Below are positions 50,691 to 61,278 of a stretch of DNA of 64,000 bases, one piece after another. Under the pieces are notes generated by a model. That model was given only the letters and a program-made list of their open reading frames with translations, did no database searches and was not told the origin of the DNA. Every line of letters begins with the position of its first letter. The stretch's first letter is position 1. The DNA is from Schistosoma haematobium. Lineage: Eukaryota; Platyhelminthes; Trematoda; Strigeidida; Schistosomatidae. The stretch is from contig NC_067197.1 in the NCBI RefSeq assembly GCF_000699445.3, forward strand, positions 28,317,809 through 28,381,808. Reading direction: 5' to 3'. The position numbers and the translations under genes were made by a program.

Positions 50691-51623
50691 CGGTGTTGTT
50701 GTTCCATCGTGATACGAAGCCAATACTTTCTCCTTAAGTTTTAATCACAATCCATCTCTCTTATTTAAGCTTGTGAGAAATAATCCGTACAAGATCCATA
50801 TATACCAACTTAGACTGATCTAAACTCAGTCAAAAATGGCAACCCTTTTGGATAATCCAAACACTTAAAAACTAAATTATTTCCACCCCCAACCAAGATA
50901 AGTTACAGATCAACCTAAGATATTTGGGTGCTTATAGTGAACATATGAACAATACATTTAATATAACAAGTTTGGCTTGTTTCCTGATTATGAAAACGAT
51001 CAACTTAATAGCTTTCATATAGCAATTTTAAAATGAGTATAAAATGTACGCCCAATATCTAGTGCTTATTAACACAATCACTGAATAAATAATCGGGAAA
51101 ATCTAATACGTTTACATAGAAAAGAATGTATTCATACCTTCAGACTACCGAATTTACAATCCATCTCAGCTGTAGCTGGACACTCACACTTTCTTAATCA
51201 TGTAATGTTTATACTTCAATATGATTACCGTTACACCTTAACAGAAATCTTAACATTCATTATCATTTTTAAATCGTTAAATCCCAAATAACACAGAGAA
51301 CAGATAATTGATCTTAAATGACTTGAAAAGGAAAAAGAAACAATGCAGCTCTGATCGATCTGTTAATCAAATCCATAGATAAAAATGATTAGTAACTTAT
51401 TAGTTTTACTGATTTAACTGTAAATATAATGTTAAATTAAGAATATCATTTGAATACTTCATATATTAATATAATAAAATACAATTAAAATCTAATTCAT
51501 AATGGAAGAAATACTTTCATATCAAAATAATTAAATAAATTACATCAATTACGTGAATCAAAGGTGTAAAATAAATCACATAACCATTTCCTTTCTTTTC
51601 ATGATTCTAACAAACAATCAAAA

Positions 51624-51811
51624 GATTACAATTGATTGATCACTGGTTGGTGATCAGTGTCATGTGTGCCATGTTCTTCTTAGTGCAGATCGAATGCTAT
51701 CGACCAAGTTGCAATGTGGCCACTACTCTTGTTCGACTGCATTCGATCTCCACTAAGAAAGATTTGACAAACATGATATTGATCACCACCCAGTGATCAA
51801 TCAATTGTGAT
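51624..51811. repeat. Long inverted repeat (hairpin) at the SINE-A 5' end
   Basis: The arms of about 85 bp share gatcactgg-tggtgatca and agatcgaatgc in opposite orientation. The loop of about 19 bp is centred near 51719. The arm sequence occurs singly at 17250-17375. Confidence 0.75.
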
Positions 51812-52012
51812 TGCATCTCAGCCCTACAGGAGGTCAGTCGTGGCCCGGATAGCCTAGTGGTAACGTCTCTGACTGTGAAATTGGGTGACACGGGATCGAA
51901 TTCCTCAAGCAGTACCAGTTCCTTGAGAATTACAGGTACACCTTGCTGATGGGTGCCAAGTAGCACGAACCCCGGGTTCAGTGTTTCCTGTTGACTACCT
52001 CTAACTACCATC
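51624..52012 (+). mobile_element. SINE-A unit with a long 5' hairpin
   Basis: Plus-strand unit with A box around 51849-51860 (atagcctagtgg) and B box around 51892-51904 (gggatcgaattcc). A hammerhead region follows at about 51940-51990, with altered core CTGATGG and GAACC, so it is probably dead. Its 5' segment is doubled as an inverted repeat (51624-51709 against 51729-51811). Homologous units are at 8030-8240 and 17056-17375. Confidence 0.7.
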
Positions 52013-53202
52013 TAATTCAAAAGATTTAATCTTAACTATTGAAGAAATTGACATTTGAAAACGATTATAATGCTAATACTAGTTTTTTTTAAAAACAAAA
52101 ATTCACAATAAAAAAATTGTGTAGAATATCTATCACCAGCATAAAGTAAGATTATAGTCATCTAAAAGAATATAATGATGTAATCACAATACTTTGATTA
52201 AGAAGAGTTAAAATTATAAATTAGTTTTGTTAAGTATGAGTTGTGACAAAATTTTGGGTTCTATTTAAGATAGTTATAAAACAAAGGCTTTCAAAATAGG
52301 CTTCTTCAAAAGTATCACACACACACATAAGTGATCGAATATGATGTAGATTTGAGTGCTACACAATTGATAGATTTCAATTTTTTTCTTGTTTCGATAA
52401 ATGTGATACGTTGACCGTTCATATTTACTCAGAGAGAGGACGATGCTATTAAAGCTTCATTATATTTCATTGCGTTCTAACGAATATAATGAATTGTTAT
52501 TGATCATATAAACCACTGCTATTAGTACATTTGCATAATAAAACGATAAGATATGATCTAATATTGATAGACAGTAAATAATGTTTGCCTTTTAAGATAG
52601 AGTATCTACTTGATAATTAATTTCAGTTAGCTGTTTGGATATTTTAAATACTGTTAAAATAAGAAAATGATCTATTCAATCTCATTTTCCTCTACTAACA
52701 GTTTCAGATAACTAAAGATCAGAAGAATGTTTTTTACGTCTTCATTTAGACAATAATATATTCTCTATGTTTACGAATGATATCGGTTTCTAAGGTATAC
52801 CAATTAAAACTCCAACCAGTCTTTATCAAACTTGATAACCGTAATATATTTTATAGAAGTGTGAAAGAGTTCAATGTTTCATCATTTCTTCATTTATGCT
52901 AATTGCTTGAATTAGAACATTCTGTAAATAAATCGAAAAAATAAACCATTTTATCAAAGTAATTAACATAGATAAAAGTGTTTTAATAAAAATTCTATTC
53001 AATGTATTGTGATGTCATAATTTGATTTATTATTTTGATTAAACTTGTAAGCTTGTTAACAAGTACATAAGTACAAGTTTACCTGTCCATTGATAATATT
53101 TTATTTTCTTAATGATAATGATGATGAATTTATAGACAGGAACAAAAGAAGAAAAAACAACAGCTTTCCATTAAAATAATTATAGATATTCAGGAGAAGG
53201 AG

Positions 53203-53245
53203 TTACGCCTGTTACTCCTCGAAATGAGCATGAGAAGGATAGAAG
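53203..53245 (-). mobile_element. Tiny RTE-like 3' end scrap
   Basis: About 40 bp resembling the extreme 3' end of the RTE-like elements (ttacgcctgttactcctcg on the + strand). It is too short to be certain. Confidence 0.4.
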
Positions 53246-54675
53246 TTCTGTCGATTTAATTCAACGGTTAATTTATTGATTTATTTGACTTGATGTAATT
53301 GACAAACGAATTACAAAGCTAAACTTCTTTTCTGAGTAACAAGTAGTTGATTGATTGTGACAAGTAAATATTTTTTCACTAATTTACAATTAAATATGAA
53401 AGTAGACCTTAAATTAAGACTGATTTACTTTCATTAAAATTTGGCAATACATTTCATAGCTTACTCAGTGTTTTACTCAACTGTCCTGATATGAAGTAGC
53501 AATGTGAACTGATATGGAACTATGATAGCTGCTACATTGTTTATGTCTGACCGAAGAATGAGAAAAACTGAAAATTGAATTAATTTGCATTAAATATAAA
53601 TTTATCCTGAAGTGATGTTATCTTTAGAATCATTGAAGAAGTGAAACACGTGTAGCTCATTTGTATCATCATGAAGCTACCCAGTTGTTCATATTCGTAG
53701 ATTAATCTTATACCCAAAAGTTTCTTAATCATTCTTAACATATACACCGTTGAAAGTTTTACCAGTTAACAAAACTATGAACTGTTGTTTCGTTATTTGC
53801 AACATTTTCCCAATATGTGAGGTAAACTGTCATCAAATGAATGAAATTCATCATTCTGACTTATGTTGTTAACACAATAATGAAGTTATGAATTATTAAA
53901 ACTAGCCGGTCGAGATTTTACAATTGTACAATCTTATCATAGTTCATCAGTAATTTTAACGAACTGAAAATGTTTTCCTAAAGTGATAAATCAACCTTTT
54001 ACTAATCACCTTCTTAAGTGAGAAACTCTTGTTCTTTAATGAGTTTAATCATTTTATAAATTTATCTTAAGGAGTTTTAAACAATAAATGTAAAGTAGAT
54101 TTAAGAGCACTGATATTAAGTTGAATTACCAATACTGTTAATCTGAACGAATGAAATTTTCTAAAATCAATTGACATGTCATTTTAACAAGAATATTTGA
54201 CACAAATTCTTGATACTAAATGAATATTATGGGAACAAATATAATTATTCAATAGAATTGAATTGTAATGTTTTGTTTGTTTGCTTCCTTTATTATCTAT
54301 CTCCTTCTATTCTCACTTTGTTCATTCTTGTATTACACAAATATGTGACTCGGTTGTGTTTCGTGTGTCTATTTCATATATTATTATTATTATTCGTGGT
54401 TATGCATCATTAACATTTCAGTTGTTGTTGTTGACATAGTTGTCAAAATCATAAAAATCATTATCCAACTAGATGATACTACTTTAACAATGAGAAAAAC
54501 TATATGTCCTGTATGATAGTATGCCATTATTACTGGAATTTATGTAGTCATCTATTGTTTAATAATGATTTATGGATACGTCAAAATACATACAAGTGTA
54601 TGCACAATTTCTTTTTATATTTATAATTTCAGTTATTTCGTACTCCTATCAAAATATATTTTTACTGTAAATATA

Positions 54676-54890
54676 GTTGAAGTTAGACATCAACATCGTT
54701 GGATGCCGGCAAGCTCAGTGATCTAGTGGTTAAGTGTTCACGTGCGGGACCAGTAGGTCCTGGATTCGAATCTTGCGAGGCGGGATCGTGGATGCGCACG
54801 GCCGAGGAGTCCTATAATAGAACGAAACTGCCATCCAGTGCTTCCAGGTTTTCCATGATGGTCTAGCTTCATTTAACTCATGATCTCAAC
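54676..54890 (+). mobile_element. SINE-B copy with mutated hammerhead
   Basis: It has clear A box (gatctagtggttaagtg) and B box (ggattcgaatctt). The hammerhead region (54795-54842) reads CCGAGGA in place of CTGAGGA, while GAAAC is intact. Confidence 0.7.
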
Positions 54891-55504
54891 AATTGAAATA
54901 TAAGGAAGTTATTTACTTTTAAGCTTTCTGTCCGAATGACACACATGTGTACTACTTATCAACTATGTATTTGAACTAATTTAGTATGGATTTTACATCT
55001 ATATACAGTTCTTTTATTCTATCCATATGTATATATATGAATTGAGTGAAAATTCATGAGCTTTCTCACAAATGATACCCTGAACTAATCTGTGGTTAAA
55101 CTTCACTATGAGATTATATTCCTAGTTATTTCCTGACTCATAATAAAATAAACTTAAACATATTCGAATGAATAATCACTTTAGATTCTATCACTAAAGA
55201 TCGGAAGTGTAGATTTGTTTAATAAAGACATATGTACTTTTTAATTCAGCACAAAGATTAAAATGTTTTACCTAATAGATGAATAAAAGTAACAATAAGC
55301 ACTCTGCTTGTTCAAAGAATGCTAACTTTTAGATAATACATTTTACAACCAACCTATTGGTTGATTGAGAAACATTTATAAATTGTTTACAGAAATAAAA
55401 AAAAATTTGGGATTAATTGACCCCTATAATTACTCCATAACATTGATATAACTCATCATTTTAAGAATTTCTGCGTTTTTAATTTCAATATTTCTCAAAA
55501 GGCG

Positions 55505-55895
55505 GGTTTTGTGGAGATTTCAGTAATTTATTAGTTGAATTCATGAGTCAATTGAAGCTTCAAGAGGTATTTCCTGGAATTCTAGTGAGAAGACGTAACC
55601 TGTGGAGTTCAACCGGGTCTGTTGTGAGATAGTAACTCACTGACAACAATGGTGGAGGTGTCGCTCAATTTCGTGCATTTGTTGAAGTTAGACATTAACA
55701 CCGTTGAATGACGGCTCAGTGATCTAGAGGTCAAACGTTCTCTCATGAGACTGATAGGTCGTGCGTTTAACTCCTGCGGGTGGGATTGTGCATGCGCACC
55801 ACTGAGAAGCCCCATACTAGGATGAAATGGCTGTCCAGTACTTCTAGGTTTTCTATGGTGGTTCAGCATCAAGTGACTCATGAATCCAGCTATTA
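55505..55895 (+). mobile_element. SINE-B copy with an inverted tail stub at its left end
   Basis: Positions 55505-55560 are the family tail and unit junction in reverse orientation. From about 55561 a plus-strand unit runs through its 5' part, A box (ggctcagtgatctagag), B-box-like segment, a decayed hammerhead (~55795-55845, GAAAT) and the tail. The minus-strand open frame 55609-55959 is a shadow. Confidence 0.66.
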
Positions 55896-56016
55896 AATAT
55901 TTTTGTTGTTTTTTGTAAAATCTTAGGAGGGAACTATACATGTTTGATCGCGAAACCATATTGAACTTAATGTTTACTAAAAAGAAGATTAATTCTTTAA
56001 AGATCTATTTAGATTT

Positions 56017-56310
56017 AAAGAGGAAGGATGTATTTGTAAAATCTTAGCAACTGAATTTGAAGTAAATCCAACGCTTCGCTAGACAGTCTGATTCGCAGAA
56101 TCATTTACTTATTTATATTCAATAATTTTGATGTTTGAATAAAATTCCTTAAAAAAAGGTTGGACCAGATTGACAGACGAAACTTTGGATTTACTTCAAA
56201 TTCATTCGTTGGGATCTTACAAATACATTCTCTCTTGTCAATGTCTCACATCAACCCCGTACCCGAATATTTTGAAACAATCCGATCAAATTTAGGCGAA
56301 AGTCCTCATA
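56017..56310 (+). mobile_element. Short PLE-related inverted-repeat copy
   Basis: Same inverted ends as 35143-36079: arm 56017-56094, arm 56160-56240, with about 65 bp between them that resembles the sequence just before the right arm of the larger copy. The sequence after the right arm also matches 36080-36160. It is an internally deleted relative. The open frame 56160-56354 is a shadow. Confidence 0.65.
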
Positions 56311-57941
56311 TATATTTAGATTGTTATAGAATACTATTATTTTTCATTTTATGATAAAAAATACCTTTCGTTTTCACTTTGATTGAAGTAGAAATTTATC
56401 TAAACACCAATTAATTTGCAAAAACAAAACACTGATAACTTGATAAGACAAGCTTTCTAATGAAAACAATGAATTTTACAATATTATAAGTTCAGTTTCT
56501 CGTAATGAGCCTAAATCGGGTAATTACAAACTGTAAAACTAGCGAATACGAGAACATTACATGCTAAAGAAAGTTCAATACAAATATAGATTTATTAAAT
56601 AAGACATCCATCGAGGTTACTGGCAAAGTATCTTCAAATTTGACTAGATACTTCTAAAATTCACAATACCTTTTTATATAGAAAGTATTAGAAGGCCTTT
56701 TTTGATTCCAAGCGATGAATACATTTGCTAAACAGTAAATATTAACGATTAGTTCATGAATCTAAACAATAAAGAAAAGAAATACTTGTTAATAGTTACA
56801 ATGTAATATCAAAATGAGTAAAGTTGAGCAAACGTACATAATTGAGTTGGATCATTCAATTCAACTAGATAATTCAGTTAGTTAATTCACAATTATTTGC
56901 TTATTATCCTAACATTTTGTTCATTGTACTGTCCAATGGATTTAAAATAAAGTTTATAATGAATTATGATAGCTTTTATCAGTAATAGTATTACACTTTC
57001 TTAACTGTGTCATTATTAAAGGATTTCTTGTTCTCCCAATAATATATATCATATTTAAAACAATACTAATTAGTGGTTGCAAGATGTCACTGATCATAGT
57101 GTCTTCCTACTCAAAATATCCGAAGTTGAGTAGAAATTTTTATCATCAACGTTTTTTTTGGGTGAATTTGTTTGATTTGGTTTTAACATTTTGATGACTT
57201 TATTATATCCCGACGAGAATTTCGAGTGGTAACTCTTGGGAACAATTTATGGACCAATACGATACATATATTATTATCGCATAATTATTAAGCAGCTAAA
57301 CTATGCATACTCATGTTCCTCTTATTATAAGCTTTATTTTCACTCATTTCCACTATTATTATACGATTTACATTTCTTGAGTTCTATCCAGTCTATTAAT
57401 TATAGTCTCCCACATTCACAGCCACTTTCGGCTAGATCTTGTATAAATGTAGATTTCTATTTTATGCTGAGATGTGGTATGTTTGATTTGTATATAAACC
57501 CAGTATGTTTGAAATACATAATACATATCGCGGAGGCTGGACTTGACGGACATCACTGTTCTCTAATTGGCGATATCATTACGTTGTATATATAAATAGG
57601 GCATGAGGTCACAAATTTTAACAGATGTGTATACAGTAAACAGTATCTTTTAATAAAAATAATATATTTGCAATATCCCATTGAGTAGAAAAAATAAATT
57701 TTCAAAATTTATGACGTTACGTAATTCAAGGTGAGCTACGTATTATTTTTTATTCTTTGAGGAAGTAGCTAACATTAAGTCACGAAACATCGAAAAATTT
57801 AAAAACTTAATTTATCTACTTATTAGGATATTACAAATATATTATGTTTATCAATAACAATCTACCCAATGGTCAACTTATTTAAAACTATCAAGTAAAA
57901 CATTCGTAATGATCCCTACAAAAATGTATTGTTTGAATAAT

Positions 57942-57942
<1 letters not shown>

Positions 57943-57981
<39 letters not shown>
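57943..57981. repeat. TA microsatellite left of the RTE fragment
   Basis: TA run ending at the 3' end of the RTE fragment. Confidence 0.9.
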
Positions 57982-57983
<2 letters not shown>

Positions 57984-58506
57984 TTATGCCTGTTACTACC
58001 AATGGCGCATAGGCCGCCCACCAGCATTCTCCAACATACTCTGTCCTGGGCCTTCTTTTCTAGTTATATCCAATGCTTGTTCATTTTTCTCATGTCTATC
58101 TCCATTTCCCGGCGTAATGTGTTCTTTGGTCTTCCTCTTTTCTTTTGGCCTTGAGAATTCCATGTGAGGGCTTGCCTTGTGATGCAGTTGGGTGCTTTCC
58201 TCAATGTATGTCCTATCCACTTCCAACACTTCTTCCTGATTTCTTCCTCCACTGGAATCTGGTTTGTTCTCTCCCACAGTACGTTGTTGCTAATAGTGTC
58301 CGGCCAATGGATCTGAAGTATTTTGCGTAGACAACTTTTAATAAACACTTGCATCTTCTGAATGATTACTTTCGTAGTTCTCCACGTTTCCACCTCATAC
58401 AGTAGAACTGTCTTGACATTTGGACTGAAGATCCTGACTTTGGTGTTAGTTGACATTTGTTTTGAGTTGCAGATGTTCTCCAGTAAATATGCTGCTCTTG
58501 CTTTGC
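57981..58506 (-). mobile_element. RTE-like 3' fragment inserted in a TA repeat
   Basis: Minus-strand fragment. The open frame at 58064-58456 reads [37 protein letters not shown] and [19 protein letters not shown], which is the C-terminal part of the RTE-like protein. Its 3' end lies directly next to a TA run (57943-57981), and its truncated 5' end is followed directly by another TA run (58508-58539). Confidence 0.8.
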
Positions 58507-58507
<1 letters not shown>

Positions 58508-58539
<32 letters not shown>

Positions 58540-58648
58540 TGGATAGATAGATAGATAGATAAATAGATTAGTAGATAGATAGATTGGTAGATAGATAGAT
58601 GGAGAGATAGATGGCAAGATAGATGGATGGGTTGATAGATAGATAAAT
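58508..58648. repeat. TA then TAGA microsatellite right of the RTE fragment
   Basis: TA run (58508-58539) followed by about 110 bp of imperfect TAGA repeats. Long minus-strand open frames here are artefacts. Confidence 0.9.
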
Positions 58649-59242
58649 TCAATACTTTAAGTTCGTTAAACTAATGAAAATTTTCATTTGAAAATATCTA
58701 ACCAAAAGACAATCACATCAACCAGTACTGACCTTTAATTTCATTTTCTTCAAATATACATTCATCACCAATATTAGGAAGAATTAAGATGGACAAGAAC
58801 ATAACTGGGCTTTTCTTTTCTTTTCTTTTTTATTTGATAATCAATCAACCTTATTTGATTTGTAATTTATTCATTAAATAAATAAATAAATAAATAATGT
58901 TCTCTATGAATCAAACATAATTTCAGTCAAATAACTAATTAAATTAACTATGTGTAATTCAATTAGATTTTCTTTTTCCTTTTGAAAGTTCATTCAAATG
59001 GTTCTATGGGATGTTTTTTTGTTTAGTTTTTTGTTGTTGTTGTGGATCAACTAGAAATTTGTCTTTTTCTCTTTGTTTCTTTTTTGTTTTCAGTTTGGTA
59101 AATATATTTTAAAATGGAAATCAGATTTTAAATAATTTCAATTTACTTTTTGTTTCTATATATTATAAATTTGTAATAATCGTATGAATTGTTAGTTATT
59201 GTAAGAAATATATATATGATACAGTTAGATTTTTTTATAAAC

Positions 59243-59528
59243 ACAAAAAAGGTTTTGTGGATATTATAGTAATCTAATAGTTGAGTTTATGAATCAATTG
59301 AAGTTGGATCACTATGAAAAACCTGAAAGTACTCGATGGCCGTTGTGTCCTAGTATCAAACTTCTCAACTGTGCACATCCACGATCCTGCCTCGCGAGAT
59401 TTGAACCTAGGACTTATCGGTCTGTAGAGCGAGTGCTTGAACTCTAGACCACTGAGCCGGCATCCAATGGTATGCTTAGATGGTGGTATAGCTTCAGTTG
59501 ACTCACGAATTCAACTGTTAAATTTTTT
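59243..59528 (-). mobile_element. SINE-B copy with an inverted tail stub at its right end
   Basis: It starts with the unit junction (ggttttgtggatattatag) and tail, then a heavily mutated hammerhead region (~59335-59395) and tRNA-like boxes (~59396-59465). A plus-strand tail follows (agcttcagttgactcacga, ~59493). Confidence 0.62.
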
Positions 59529-59782
59529 GGGCTCATCACTAACAATAATTGTGGTTAATTTTAAATTTGGATTACAATTTTGTAAAAAGAAAAAGATATA
59601 ATTAAATTAACTTTGTTTTACTCTAAATCAATACAATACAAACTAATGTATGAAGTTTGATCATCACAATCTAACACAATGAAAATGTTATTCCCTGTCA
59701 AATCATTTATTTATTTGTGAAAAAGCATACTATTTTAATTCACTTAGTACTGGTTACTTGAATCTTCTCATTGATCTGAAAT

Positions 59783-59850
59783 ACAGGTACATCCAGCTGA
59801 AGAGTCTCTAATAGGGCGAAACGTGCATCTTGAATTCTACTTCTAGCCAT
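59783..59850 (+). ncRNA. Hammerhead ribozyme, Sm-alpha type, diverged
   Basis: CTGAAGA (59797-59803) and GAAAC (59818-59822) are intact. Stem II pairs with wobbles, stem I is partly mismatched, and the triplet is ATC. Confidence 0.55.
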
Positions 59851-60107
59851 CACCCATCTTTAATTGTAATGCTTATGAATTAAGGTAATATCGAGGCAAC
59901 ACGCATAGTATGTACATATTCTAATAAGAGACCGATCATTTACAATCCTAAACATAAATGTTAATATTCAAGTATACAGTACCAAGTGAATTTAAATTTC
60001 ACTTCATTGCACAAGTAAATGGCTATCATGACTCAGTAGCTAAGTAGCTAACGTGGTGGCGTCTGAAGTAAACGGTACTGGGTTTGGGTTTCTGAGGAAA
60101 CATCAAC

Positions 60108-60190
60108 TCTGATATGCAGGCACATCCAGCTGATGAGTCCCAAATGGGAAGAAATACGTGTCCTGGAATTCACTGCTAGCCACTATCCAT
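60108..60190 (+). ncRNA. Hammerhead ribozyme, Sm-alpha type
   Basis: CTGATGA (60130-60136), stem II gtccc/ggga with a G-A mismatch next to the core, GAAA then stem III atac/gtgt, triplet GTC, stem I ccag/ctgg. The upstream and downstream flanks (gcaggcac..., ...cactgc) could make the tertiary contact and outer stem I. Probably weakened by the mismatch at the base of stem II. Confidence 0.65.
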
Positions 60191-60906
60191 CTTGGTTTAT
60201 CATACATTTGTTTCTCGAACATTGTTAGTGCTATTTTGTATGAATATATCAAAGTTTTATTTACTAAATTCATTTCAAATAGATACACACAAAACAGTAG
60301 ATTTTATGAAAAGTCTTAATCCGTCGTTATATTTTCACCAGTTGTAGTACATTTGATTTGATGTCTACATACCACTAGCTGTGAAATCTGTAATCAAACC
60401 TACTATAAATTGTCATGATACCATCAATCATCTTTTGAAAATGGCATAAATATTACAATTATTTATTTTGAGTAGGTAAGGAAGTACTGAATCTTTAATT
60501 CTTCATTCAATTATGGATTTCTAACTTCAATTCCATAAAACCTTATTTATTAATATGTATTCTAATCCAAAATAAATAGTGACCTAATGTTACAATGTAC
60601 ATGTTAATCTTCATATCTATCTGATAATAAATAATATTCCTAGGAAATTATCAGTTACTCAAGTGTCAGCATTCAAGGCCTATGATTTTACACTCATTTC
60701 TTTGATGCATTAGTCGTGTCTAGTACTGTAATATGTAATACATTTCAAAATAACAGTTCCTTTTATAATTATTAAGTAACAGAACCAACTATTCCATCTT
60801 ATCTTTTATTGATAATAATGATCTTTTTCTAATTTCTGTCAGCTTTATTAATTTTTATTAAAAATGATCGTTGAAGAATTGACAATTCATTTGTATTCCA
60901 TAACAG

Positions 60907-61278
60907 ATGCACCAGCTAATGTCACAATTTCAGTAGAAACTGGTAGCATTGATGATGATCATACTGGTGGACGCCATGAAAAAGTAGCATATGCACGTGC
61001 CGGTGAAATGAAGACATTTATTTGCAAAACTGCTCCATATTACGGTCAGGCAACTATTAAGTGGTTATTTCAAGCAGCTGGTGCTAGTATTACAACACCA
61101 CCCAAACAACTGGTTGATAAAGCTGTCACATTCAAAACACCTGATGGAGAGAGTGTCTATCAAGAGTCACGGATTCAGATCACTGTTCGACCAGAAGATG
61201 ATAGAAGTTATATAGATTGTCTTGTTTGGAGTGTTGGAGATGCACGCATTGATTCAAGAGTTCGCCTAGATATTATCC
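60907..61278 (+). CDS. Internal exon: complete Ig domain 4
   Basis: Exon of 372 bp after the acceptor AG at 60905-60906, ending at the donor GTGAGT (61279), phase 1 at both ends. The split codon with the previous exon gives His, and the peptide continues APANVTISVETGS. The Cys at residue 39 (KTFICKTAPY), Trp at residue 52 (ATIKWLFQ) and Cys at residue 104 (RSYIDCLVW) form an Ig core with about 65 residues between cysteines. PEDDRSYIDC is the E-F turn. The frame stays open 14 codons upstream of the splice site, but those codons are intronic. The preceding intron is 11 kb. The protein must continue in exons beyond the window: no transmembrane segment, fibronectin domain or stop was reached. The fourth Ig domain is firm; whether the protein is a nephrin/Hibris-like or Kirre-like member is open. 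Confidence 0.85.

Larger units (their letters stand above)
59783..60200 (+). repeat. Sm-alpha tandem dimer (333 bp period)
   Basis: Two direct hammerhead regions: first core CTGAAGA at 59797-59803, second CTGATGA at 60130-60136, 333 bp apart. Between them lie the unit body and tRNA-like A/B boxes (actcagtagctaagtagc ~60031; actgggtttgggtttc ~60077). Period and layout are those of the hammerhead-bearing schistosome Sm-alpha repeat as I know it. Confidence 0.75.
49827..60906 (+). other. Long intron between Ig3 and Ig4 exons
   Basis: Phase 1 intron of 11,080 bp if no small exon was missed. It contains an Sm-alpha fragment (~50.62 kb), a SINE-A with hairpin (51.6-52.0), an RTE scrap (53.2), SINE-B copies (54.7, 55.5-55.9, 59.25-59.53), a PLE-related inverted repeat (56.0-56.3), an RTE fragment inside TA repeats (57.98-58.51) and an Sm-alpha dimer (59.78-60.2). 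The stretch 57.18-57.80 kb has a higher-complexity look with a TATA-like motif near 57.59 kb; it may be an unrecognised repeat. The remainder is AT-rich. Confidence 0.65.

Noticed and set aside
51843..51910. A and B boxes suggesting a tRNA gene
   Set aside because: No acceptor stem or cloverleaf closes around them, and the same boxes recur in every SINE copy; they are internal promoters of repeats.
51697..52011. 104-codon open frame on the - strand
   Set aside because: Antisense shadow of SINE-A; the same shadow recurs at 17057-17257.
57236..57595. 119-codon open frame on the + strand
   Set aside because: Tyr/Ile/Ser-rich translation with no motif. The region may be part of an unrecognised repeat, but I cannot support a protein.
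57755..57805. ttgaggaagt...gtcacgaaacatcg as a hammerhead
   Set aside because: GAAAC is present, but the core begins TTGAGGA and the stems do not pair well; kept only as a possible decayed form.
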